Source of the DNA: Phylloscopus collybita
Taxonomy: Eukaryota > Chordata > Aves > Passeriformes > Phylloscopidae
Length of the DNA stretch: 64,000 bases
Assembly (NCBI GenBank): GCA_027886175.1
Contig: JAJNNQ010000010.1
Location: 3,821,001 to 3,885,000, forward strand
Direction of reading: 5' to 3'
The notes below the pieces were generated by a model. The model saw only the letters and a list, made by a program, of their open reading frames with translations, was not told the origin of the DNA and did no database searches. The position numbers were made by a program, and so were the translations under genes. Below are positions 12,601-22,960 of the stretch, in pieces. Each line of letters starts with the position of its first letter. Position 1 is the stretch's first letter.

Positions 12601-15300
12601 TCCATAAAGATAATGTTGATGGGCATCCTTCTCTTTGACTACAGAAAGGGCAAAACCAAAATGCTCTTACAGAAACGCAGCACACAGAGAAAACCCCTCA
12701 AGCTGCAGGTCATTGCATCACTTCATTTCACCAACTGCAACAGAGAATTGTTCTTCCACACAAAATTATACAGCAGATCACAGGGACCTACACAGAGCCT
12801 GGAGCAGCAAGCAGCTCTTCCTTTGGGGAATGCCACACTGGCAGTTGGTTTCTTCCTTTAATGACTTTGTCACTTGGAAAGGGAAAATATCTTACAATCC
12901 GTTCCTCATCATCCTCATTCCTCCTTTTATCAACTTCAAAAATTCATGTAATTACCCCAAAGCATAAACAGGGTCTGTGAGTAGCCACCAGCAGGGGCAG
13001 GAAGGGTTCACAGTTTTCCTTTTCCTAATGAAGGATGGCACAAGCCTTGAGTCTTACCTAGGGAAACATCTGAAGTCATTAAGAATCTCATGGTTTCATC
13101 AAACCTAGTGAGGAAAGTCTTGTCTACATTTAGAGAAGACAAATATACCTTTATACCACATATATCTTTATACTAAGACAAAACTATTTCAAACAGTGCA
13201 GCTACATGTAGACAGTAGTTAATCATAGTGTTAAAAATAACTATTCCTGTTGTGAAACCTTTAAAATATTAACATCACCCCAATAATTAAGGGTATTCTT
13301 TCAGTAACTGTCTACAATTAACACAAAGAGCAGATTGCTTTTCTGTAGCCCATAAGTTGCTTTTGCTACAAACACCAGAAATAATTCTCACCTCTCAAGA
13401 CAAACAATCAGGCCATAAATACATGTTTTACTGAAATTCATCAAAACCTGAGTATCAATACAGTTCCCAAGATGTCACCTTCATTTCAGTGCCTCCTCCA
13501 TAAGCAACTGAGGGATAATCTCAGGGTGTTTGCAGAAAAACAAGGAAAAAAAAAAACAAAACCAAACCCAAACCAAAAAAATCCCTAAAAGATCAATAAT
13601 CTCCATTTGAATTAGAGAAGGTGGACTAATAAAACTGAAGTGGGTTTATGAACTCTGCCAATTTGCCTTGAGTTTTTGGGGAGGGGGATTTGTTTTGACC
13701 TTTTTGATTTTTCTTTTTGAAGTGACTTTTATTTCAGGCTTTTTCTGGTAAATTATGAAATCAAGCAAGTCCAACCCAGAATGAACCATTTTGATCAATC
13801 TGAAAGGCAGCTTTTTTTTTTTGAGACTTTTCTTCTGCCAAGAATTTGAAAATGTCACATTTCATTCCAGGATGAACAGAAGCCAGATTTCGAACTCTCC
13901 AAATCCTTTGCGAAACAAAATTTCTGTCTCTTTCACAGCTCCAAAATTAATTTTTTTTTTTTTTTTTCCCCTCTCAAAGGCTGCAGGGTGGCTTAAGATA
14001 GTGGTCAGCAATTACAGATAACACGTGGGTGGATTTGAATAGCATTAGCGTGGCAGGGGCAAGGGTGGGTTCATGATGTTGGAGCATCTTGAGGGAAGCC
14101 TGGAGCACGAGCTCCTGGCTCCCAGTGAATCCCAAGCTCAGGCGAGCTGGGCTCCAGTGCCTCTCCTCAAAGCAAGCTATAGACGCCGGAGCGAGCGCCA
14201 GCATTTCCTAGCTCCCACTGAGTTTCTATCAATATTCTTAAACTTTAAAAAAGAAAAATACAATCTGGTGTAACAGCCCTTAGAAGACTGCTGACTACTG
14301 CTACAAGAAACTCTCTCTACAACTGGAACCTAGAGAGGGATATAAATCCCAGGGCTGACCTGTAGCTTTTTCACCCAGCCAAGGAAGCTATTAAATTCTT
14401 GCTGATTTAGGTTACTCTCTAGTAATGTGCCATCTCTTGAGGAGAAAAAAAAAAAAAAAAAAAAAAAAAATCTCCCAATGTCCCTTCAAAGGGCAATTAC
14501 CTAAGGATTGTGATTTTTGCCTCAGTACTATTTAGGAAAATTTGGAAGTTGTGAGGCCAGGTCTGCAGTGGCATCAAGGCATCACACTTGTTCTTGTGGC
14601 TCTCTGCACAGGAACATCTCACCCTGCCATAGACCTCTGGAATTATTCTGGCATAGGCAACAGCACTGCTCAGGGGAAAACATTCTCATAAAGGTCACAC
14701 AACCGCCGAGCCAGGCACGTAAAAGCCATGGCTGCCATTTTTTACTGGATGTTTTCCACAGACATCCAAGCAGGCCCAAACACCATTCTTTCTCCTCAGT
14801 GGACCAACACCACCCCACCATCTCCCAACATGGGACGGTCTCCTTCCCATCCACACCACGGGTTCTGGGGCCTCCAGAGGGCACAGAGCTCCCTGTTGGG
14901 CTTTGCACAAGCTGCCTGTACTTTACAGTAAAACAAGATAAATTCTTTGCATGTCAAGGACAGATATCATTCATCCTTTTTTTTCATGTTGTTTCACAGC
15001 TCTATTGCTTCTGCCACTTTTAACTTCCATCCTGCTCCCTGGGAGTCATATTTAAGGTCAACCAGTACACATTAGTTCCTGCCCAGAGTAAAAATTTCCC
15101 CCTTACATTGAAAATGACAGGCCTGTAAAACAAAACATGAATAAAAAAAAGCCATTCATTATTTATAAAAAAGCAGAATGGCAGGGATGTCTTTTCTTGC
15201 ATTACACAAATCCAGTATGAAAACTCTAACCTGTATATTGTTATAAAAGCTCTGTCCCCTGTAATATCTCTTTGTTTTTGTAATTATTTTAGGCTTTCTA
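12601..15300. other. Noncoding, no gene seen
   Basis: Contains A-rich (AACC)n sequence at 13535-13581, a T17 tract near 13951-13967 and A26 at 14445-14470. An open frame of 168 codons (14517-15023) opens with TTG, is His/Ser/Pro-rich, matches no family I know, and overlaps antisense frames of about 108 and 71 codons. I do not call it a gene. No transposon recognised. Confidence 0.65.
14445..14470. repeat. Poly-A tract (A26)
   Basis: Uninterrupted run of 26 A, with no recognisable retroposon body on either side. Confidence 0.9.
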
Positions 15301-16000
15301 CTCAGGAGGAATAAAAAGAGCTTATATTTTCCCAGCACTCTGATGAAATAACTTTGAAATCATGCCTTGTAGTTTTCTTTAGTATAATTAATCTGAAGAT
15401 GTCACTCCCCCCCACCCGCTATGATAGTCTCATTGGAGTGGGTTGTGGGGGGACAGTCAGGAGAAGGATATTTTGGTTTTTTGGTTTTCAGCCCAGTTAA
15501 CCACCCTTTCTCCACAAGCAGATCATAAAAATCAAACAAAACCTGCAAGAGATAATCCCCCACCAATAAATTTATCAAGAGTGAATTTTCTGCAGGCTTG
15601 CTAAACTGTCATAAAGGGGAGGAGGTAGAGATCAAATATACTGTTGAGTAAGGAAACAGAGAGCACAAACTTTGTCCTCAGCTCGGGGACAATGATGCTC
15701 AAAGATTAACCCACCCTCTCAATTAACACCTCACATGAAAATCCCAGCAAGGTCATGGGATCTGTGCTGCAACTCGGTCAATCAGCATTGCCTGCCTCCA
15801 TACAAACCAAGATCGAATGCAGAATTAACACTGGTCCCCCAAGCCCTCGCTCACAGACTCACGTCAGATTAAGCCCTTGCATGGAGGAGATATGAAAAGC
15901 ATTTCTAATTAGGGTCTGAGGTTACTGGTTAAAATGCAGTCGAGCAGTCTACCAACCATTCTTCTCTCCCTTTTTTTTTTATAATTTTAATTAAACTCAG
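15300..16000. other. Conserved-element-like segment
   Basis: Between about 15670 and 15960 the sequence has few homopolymers, several CpGs and a dense series of AT-core homeodomain-type sites (AGATTAACCC, TCAATTAACACC, TTCTAATTAGGG). It ends in a T10 tract at about 15971-15980. No open frame of note. The composition suits an enhancer, but this is inference. Confidence 0.27.
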
Positions 16001-17833
16001 ATACTATTTAATTCCTACCTGCATATATTTAGTACTACTTGAATGCAAACCTGATAAAGAATACTCCTGATCCCCACTTAGCTGCCACAAGCACTTATTA
16101 AAAGGAGGGTGACTGTCTTCAAGATCTTCCATGGGTCCCTTTGCAATAATTACTTTTTCTATCAAATGAAAAGCATAATATTTTCCTGTAAATAGATTTT
16201 TTTTCCTTGTGAAACCTTGACTTCCCTACTCTTGTGACGAAATTATAATTACAACCTCAGTGTAGTGGTTAGTTACTGTCATTCCAGTCCATGAGAAGAC
16301 TTTTTTTCTGTATATGCTCTGCTCTTCTTGTTCCATTACTTCATAGGATTCTTCAGGCGTACACTCGAGGACATTTTGCACCCCTTTATTGTCACAGAAG
16401 CACTGCTGTACATCCTGTGTTTTGAGGAATGGGAGAGAGGGGATTTAGCACCAGTTGGATCCTGTTAAATTATTTGTAATTCTAGGCCACTCCACAACAT
16501 TTCTGCCATTGTGTGATTAGCAATCTAGATCTCTCCATAACAATTTTTAATATCTACCATGACCCTGGAAGCCTGAGTGCTACATCTACAGCATACTAAA
16601 GCCTTGTGACTCCAAATTATAGCCCTGAATAATTCAGGAATTGTAACGGTAGCTCAGTACTTATTAAAGCACTGGGAAAACTTTGGGATTCTCATATCTA
16701 CAGGCTCTTCATTATTATTCTGATTATAAAGATGTTTTAATATATGCTGTTGCTATTCTTACACGTTACCACAATACCATTTGTGAGGAATCCATAAGTG
16801 ATTCAAGTCCTGTATTAAGCAGCTACACCTCAGAGTATCAAGGGATGCAGTAAAATGAAGTTTTGTTTCTTTTCTGGGAAGATGGGAATTATCTAATAAT
16901 ATATACATTAAATTTTAAAATCCCAAATTGTGCCTTAGACATCTGATATTAATAACAAAAATCTGATACCAAACTTATTTAAGCAAAACAAAATCATGTA
17001 CATACAGAAGAACTCCGTTTTTTCCCTGATAAGACTCACTACCACAAATAGGGACAAAATTAAGTCTAAATAGTTTAATAACATATTAAACACATTCTGT
17101 CTTCTGTGCTAATCCCAAATAAGCGGCTCTAATAAGCCTTAGTGACAAGGAGGATCTAATGAAGAGTTGAATTTTTCATAGAGGTTTTATTATGTTCATC
17201 AGCCTCCTCCAAAGTCCAGGCCTTCAGTCATGACAGCTCTGAAATCTGGAAGAGATTATCTTCAATTTGCTGAGAATAAACATCTCATTTCCACAAGGAA
17301 AATTCCATTTGATGACAAAATTTGTCCGTGTCCTAAATTTTGAAACCCTGCCACTGGATGTCATACTTGAGTAGCTCTGGGTAAACGTAAATTTTACTAA
17401 GAGTCTCAATAATATGAAAAAAAAATCCATGAGGCCTTTTCAGTGCAAGAGTAATATAGAGTGCAGAAAGCATCCAAAATAGCATTTTGGCAAGTTTTGT
17501 TAATTTTCCCAAGCTGTTGAGAAAACTTCTTTACTTTCTGGACAGTCAGGCACCAAGACTTCTGTATTGACTGTCCTCATCTGACTGCCCCACACTGACA
17601 ATGACTTGGCTAATAGTTCACCAGAGGAGATATCCCACACTATTAAAAGGAGTCCTCTAAATTAATTTATAACTCAAAGCTTCCTCTTCCCAAAACCTTG
17701 TGAAATATCAGATGGGTTGAGGAGTAAAGTAGCTTTAGCCTGTCTCACTAAATAAAGCCATTAAAGTGGGTCAAACCAAAAAAAAAAAATGAAATCCTAG
17801 TGTGATCATTGCTTATGTTCTCAGGTTTAAAAC

Positions 17834-17901
17834 AGGTGATAAGGTTTTATTTACAACCATACTCATAATATCTGGCGTGGAGCAGATGATAAGGTTTTAT
17901 T
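17834..17901. repeat. 18-bp direct repeat, 50 bp apart (E-box + GATA)
   Basis: AGGTGATAAGGTTTTATT (17834-17851) recurs at 17884-17901 with one change (AGATGATAAGG...). Each copy has a WGATAA core abutting an E-box (CAGGTG in the first, CAGATG in the second). The repeat is exact by inspection. The regulatory reading is inference, because classical TAL1/GATA composites separate the two sites by about 8-10 bp. Confidence 0.6.
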
Positions 17902-18477
17902 ATTGCTACTTACTTCTGAAAGAAATTACTTTCCATGTGTGTAAAGCTGTACATTAGAGGAGCCTTATGCTGGGTAGGAAATCTGATTTTCCAGGAGAAG
18001 GAGGGCAAAAAAGTTCCACCATGTTATACCTTTAATGGGTGGGAGGTGAAAATTGGCTGCCTGAACCCCCCCTTCATGGAAAAACAGACACTGGACTTCC
18101 TTTCCTGTGTGGGTGCCTCATCGCTCTGCAGCACAGCAAGAAAGGAGTCACATCCCCACAAGCTGACCTCAGCTACCAGACTACCAGAATTCTGACCTGA
18201 AATCAGAGTTAGGATGGCAGCCATGCACACACAGGCTGGAAAACAACTCCGGCATCTCTGGGTTTTCCTTCGTTCCAGTTTATGAATAAGCAAATGAAAA
18301 CGCCTGCCCTGCACATCCATCAGCTGCTCCCAGGAAAGTGACACTGCCACTCTTCCCTACCACACCAGTGGAAGGAACAAGCTTCTCAACACTGATAGGA
18401 ATTGTAGAGAACTCTTCTGTCCATCCAAAACAATTTCGTATTTAGGAAACATCTTCCCCTATCCTCCACAGATATGT

Positions 18478-18528
18478 TTGGTGGTTGGGGCTGGTTGTTT
18501 TTTGTTGTTTTGTTTAGTTTTTTTTTTA
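18478..18528. repeat. T/G-rich low-complexity tract
   Basis: GGTGGTTGGGG then GGTTG and TTTTGTTG units ending in poly-T. It is the complement-type counterpart of the A-rich (AAAC/AACC)n tracts seen elsewhere in the window. Confidence 0.8.
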
Positions 18529-19280
18529 ACACTAAAGTTTAGTAACTTCATTACTTAATTATCTTTTAAGCTTCAGAAGGTGTGGAGGTGTTTTGGAATA
18601 AAAGTACATAAAAGGTTCTTCAAGAAATTACTAAAAAAAACTGCAATTTATTTCTTTTGATACTTTTTTAAATGCAACAGTTAAAAGAAATCTTGAAATT
18701 TTTGCAAAAACACCTTTATAAAAAGAGTAGAAACAAATTCCTGTCCATTCTCACAGTGAAATCATCTCCAATGATTTTCTGTTCCTGAAAGATACCACAA
18801 AATCCACTGAATGTTGCAAAGCAAGGCAATGGGGGCAGGCAGCACAACCAGCATCCTAGAGAACTCCTCAAAATCCTTCAGGATTAAGGATACAGGCATC
18901 ATAGTGGGATCTGTTTTTGTTCTAGAGCACTTACTTTTAGAGTAAGTATGTCCTGATCTGAAACAGATGGAGTCAGTAGCTTACTACAGGGAAATGATGA
19001 CACTATTTTCAGATAATGGCAACAAACTTAAACCTGCAAATCTCAATTACAGACAGGCAAGGAGTAAATGGGTAATTAATCATGACAGAAACAAACCAAA
19101 AAAACCCCTCCTGACAAAAGATTTTGCAAACTTAAATGCACCATCACTTTTAATAAGATGTGCTCTGTCACTATTATCTATACTCCAATTACACCTGCCC
19201 CTTGCTCATACTAATTCATTTTAGCATGCAAAAGCCAGTGCTTTCCCCTATTAGAAGAGCTCCTGTTTAGGTTACTGGGG

Positions 19281-19401
19281 AAAAAAACCCAAAAAACAAA
19301 ACAAACAAACAAAAAAACCCAAACAAAAACACAAACAAACAAACAAAAACCACAAAAAAACCACTAAACAAAAAAAACCAAACCAAAAAAAAAAAAAAAA
19401 A
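19281..19401. repeat. A-rich (AAAC/AACC)n tract
   Basis: About 120 bp of almost only A and C, built from AAAC, AAAAACC and AACC units and ending in A18-19. Low complexity. Confidence 0.9.
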
Positions 19402-20879
19402 TCTCTCCCATTCAGCTAACTAGTACTCTCTTCATTTAATCTACTCAGGTAAAAATAACCATTAAATATCACCTAAGTATCACTTAAATTCTATTTTGGG
19501 GATTTATGACTAGGATTAGCTTTGTGTCAGCTCTGTGTCACCTCTTAGTACAGGGTTGAATGACAGAAATTCATTTAACCACAGTTTGAATCCCATTTCT
19601 TCCCTACCTCTGGATCCACGTACATTTTTCTTTCTAACATATATTGATCTCGGAAACCCAAAGCCACTTTTTAACACTTTATTAAACACAATATATACAA
19701 AGTAACATATTGAAAGTATAATAATGAGGCCATTGGTAATACAATAATGATAGTCAAAGCTCTATCAAATATGTAATAAATATTTTAATTATATACCTCA
19801 TATATCTGCGCCCCACTGTGAAAAATAACTGGGCCTAGCAATTTTCATGGACGATGACAAGATTACTATTACTAATGGTCTGAGGTACAAGTGTTTATTT
19901 TTAACATTATTAACGGTACTAATTATGATGAATACGATTATTTAGAGTCATTATGTGGTAGAAGAGTTTGATGATTCACTCAGGTGCCTAGAATTTAACA
20001 CTCTCCATCTACCATCTATGGAAATTAATGACATAGCTTAACTCTGTTGTTATTGTACTCACTGCCAAGAAAATTGCTTTTAAAGAAGAAAAAAGCAGAA
20101 GATCACCCAAGTGTGCTGCCCATTTCTTTATTATCCTGCAAATGTTCCTGTTTGCAAATCAGTAAGAAAGCCTGATAATAAGATGCTTCACACTGGAAAA
20201 AATGAGACAGTGACTTTTACAGATGAAGGGACAGGCTCCACAAGCCTTCTATACAGAAGTATTATTGTCATTATTGTAGGGCTTGGAATCAGAGCCCTTG
20301 GGCTAGGTACCAGATATCCAAAAAAAGCTTTGATAGGCATGACAGACAAAGGAATATATTGTAAAGCCCATTTCACAGATGGAAGCTTACACCACAAAAA
20401 TCTGAGGCCTAAGACCATCTAGCTTATATCACTCAGAGCATCTTCATGCCCTCTCACCTGTCACCAGGGCACGCTTCACCTCCTGCACAGTCTGTCCACC
20501 TCAGCATCTTCACAGCTATTTCATACATGGTGACATGGCTGATGTATTTGGGCAGACAAGGTGCCACACGAGCTCAAGGACACGCTGCAGCTGTGCCTGC
20601 AGCCTCACAGGTAGGGAAAAACCTCCTCTGGTGAGCAAGCTCGGCCTTGTTGGCAGAGAGTGCTGACAGAGGCACACAGGCTGTGGCAGAGACAGGCACA
20701 CAGCACACAGTTCCTAAAACCAGAGATGCAGGCTCGGCGTGAGACCACCACCAGTTCACTGTCAGGGGAATCAGTGACACCCCATGGCACGGCCTCACAG
20801 GCCTCAACCACACTCTGCCTCCATGAGGAAAACACAGATATCATTTTGCCATTGATTTCGAAGGGAGTTGATGCTTAAC

Positions 20880-21010
20880 CCCTTGCAGGCCTCAGCCAAA
20901 CGCGTCCCTCAGATCCCAGGGACTGCTGAGGCCGCATCGGCCCGGTGACAGCAAACAACTGCCACCTCTGCGGCGCCATTCCTCGCGGCACGCCGGAGAG
21001 AGAGGGCAGA
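20880..21010. other. Short CpG-rich patch
   Basis: A GC-rich patch of about 130 bp with clustered CpGs (AACGCGTCCC, GGCCGCATCGGCCCGG, GCGGCGCC, CGCGGCACGCCGG). It is far too short for a full CpG island but stands out in this CpG-poor window. It directly precedes the conserved-element-like segment at 21.0-22.1 kb. Unmethylated regulatory DNA is a plausible explanation; no promoter elements or exon were recognised. Confidence 0.45.
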
Positions 21011-22130
21011 ATCATTAACTAGTTAAATCTGATAAATACAGACTCTCAGCAAAAGGAGGAAGAAAATGGACCATTCTCACTTTGTAATGCATTTCCATCG
21101 GTGACTGGCACGCTATTAGGATCGGGATCAAAGGGGGTGGGGATGCTGGTGTCTGTGGATTTGGGCCTTTCACACTGCCTGATTGATGGAACTGAAAGGC
21201 TTCTGCTTGTAAAGCAGTCACCCCAAACAGCTGTCTCCTGCTCCTGTCCTCCTCTCCATTGCAGCATATGCAGTTCAGATTTCATTTACCAGCCCCTTTG
21301 AATAGCAAAGCTCTCACCGTGGAAGTAAAGCCTTGCCTCAGAGAGGATGCCTGGCAATTTGCATGCACGGTACTGCTAAAAGCATTGTGCGGCATTACTT
21401 GCCAAAGGACATGCAGCAATGTGTATCTCCTATCTTCCCTATTTTTCTGGTTTCTTAAATTATCAGTGTTTTACTTCCCTTTCATGTTCAAAGCATAGCA
21501 AATTTATTTGATATATTCTGAATGCTGGAGCATGCCAATGACATCAATCAAACTACAGAACACTGGGAAAGCTGCTATAGAGTAATCAGAATTGGCCATA
21601 AGCTATAAATATCTACTGTCTCATGATTCTCTTGGCTGCCATGCAAACTTTGATCATTAGCGCTGATCAAAGATCATGAGGGATAAAATGGTATTATGAT
21701 ATAATGGCATGTATGCTACAGCTGATACTGAGGGCTATAGATGACCTATGCTTGACTATACTGTCTTTCTCTACACACCAGAAAGATTCATTAAAATGGC
21801 AGATCCCTTTTTGCAGTACCTTAGAGGATATGTAACAGAAAAGCAGAGTGCAATCACAATTGGCATAACTATTCATCACCAGCCTGAGCGGTCTGTGTTT
21901 GTATTCTCGGCAACACAGCTCCTTCTAACACTGCACAGGTGACTCTCAGACAACATCTAATTGTGCCTGAGAGGTCACCAAACACAGCTAATGACTTTTT
22001 ATTGTTTTAGTGCGTTTAGATGGATTGGATGTTTCCTCTCTAATAGCAGGACAGACCCAGCATTTCACAGGTAGATCTTGTGTGATAAAGTTACACAAGT
22101 TTGGCTTCGCATTTTAATCTAATTGTTACT
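21011..22130. other. Conserved-element-like segment with TCF/LEF pair
   Basis: Repeat-free, balanced sequence without a gene. It holds the inverted CTTTGATCA/TGATCAAAG pair (21648-21672), an ATGCAAA half-octamer next to it (21641-21647), and nested ATCATGAG arms. Segments such as TAACTAGTTAAATC at 21016-21029 add homeodomain-like cores. Enhancer function is inferred. Confidence 0.33.
21648..21672. promoter_or_regulatory. Inverted TCF/LEF-type site pair
   Basis: CTTTGATCA (21648-21656) and TGATCAAAG (21664-21672) are perfect 9-bp inverted copies separated by 7 bp. Each contains CTTTGAT, the HMG-box core bound by TCF/LEF, the nuclear effectors of Wnt/beta-catenin signalling. Outer arms CTCATGAT (21620-21627) and ATCATGAG (21673-21680) are also inverted copies. 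Binding is not shown by sequence alone. Confidence 0.45.
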
Positions 22131-22797
22131 CATGTGAGTACAGTGTCTTGATAAATATCAATTTTATTCATTTGTAGAACACTCCCCAATGCCCAAATTA
22201 AGAAATAGAACATGAGGTCTCCTCCCTTCCTGCCAGCACTTTGTTCTATACTGAGGTATTTAAATACCTTAACCAGAGCTCCAAAGCTTTCAGATAAACC
22301 AAAGCAGTATCCAACCTCACAGCTGTCAAATAAAATGATATACAACTGCTTTGCACAGAAGAAATTAAATGAATACAGCCTTACTCATTAACTTATGTGT
22401 ATTCTCACAGAAAATCACCCAGAAAGAACTGTAACTGTTTAAAGTTCTCTTAATCATCTACTTTTTCTATGAAAATTAGAACATCTGTCCTTGAAATTTA
22501 AGAGTGAGCTTACAGAGTCAGGGACAAGAATGTCATACGACTCGCATGGCCACATGCATTTCAGAGCTCTTATCAATAAAATCTACATAGTTAATTTGCA
22601 CAATTCAAGTTAAAAGTGCTGGATGCATGTGCACAGGCCAAATGACACCTCAACAACAAATCAAAGTGCATCTTTCAAATGGAAAGCTACAGTTTTCTCA
22701 GATGTGTTATTATTCAGCATGCAGATCTCATTCTGTTTTGCTAATACCACAAGCTTTCTTGAGCCTGTAGCTCCAGTATTTCCAAAAAGTATGAAAG

Positions 22798-22829
22798 ATT
22801 ATTATAATTTTCCCCACTTTACACAGCAG

Positions 22830-22868
<39 letters not shown>

Positions 22869-22960
22869 CAGGACAGAGAGGTGATCTACCCAAAGTCTTA
22901 CAGTGAGGCTGAGAAATCACCACTAGCATGGGTCCCATCTTTCCCAAGTCCAACCCGAGT
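22798..22960 (+). mobile_element. Ancient MIR/L2-like relic split by poly-A
   Basis: The order 'ATTATTATAATTTTCCCCACTTTACACAG', A-tract, 'GGCACAGGACAGAGAGGTGATCTACCCAAAGTCTTACAG' and 'CATGGGTCCCATC' follows the tail shared by MIR and L2/CR1-L3-like amniote repeats (ATTATTATCCCCATTTTACAGATG, GGCACAGAGAGGTTAAGTGACTTGCCCAAGGTCACACAG). The place where the family reads GATGAGGAAACTGA is replaced by A35 (22830-22864). Family is recognised by pattern; exact subfamily uncertain. Confidence 0.55.
22830..22864. repeat. Poly-A tract (A35)
   Basis: Uninterrupted run of 35 A inside the MIR/L2-like relic, probably expanded from a short internal A-rich stretch of the element. Confidence 0.9.

Larger units (their letters stand above)
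16001..20879. other. Noncoding, no gene seen
   Basis: AT-rich unique sequence. It includes a duplicated E-box/GATA element (17834-17901), tandem AGGTGT sites (18578-18591), a T/G-rich tract (18478-18528) and an A-rich (AAAC)n tract (19281-19401). Fragments near 20230-20400 resemble the 'TTTTACAGATGAAG' part of MIR/L2-type elements but are too short to call. Open frames stay near 100 codons. Confidence 0.65.

Noticed and set aside
14517..15023. 168-codon open frame, the longest in the window
   Set aside because: It opens with TTG, not ATG, has no domain, and is covered by antisense frames of similar length.
20160..20420. Fragments resembling the 'TTTTACAGATGAAG' part of MIR/L2-like repeats
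   Set aside because: Matches are only about 15 bp each and lack the flanking parts of the element.
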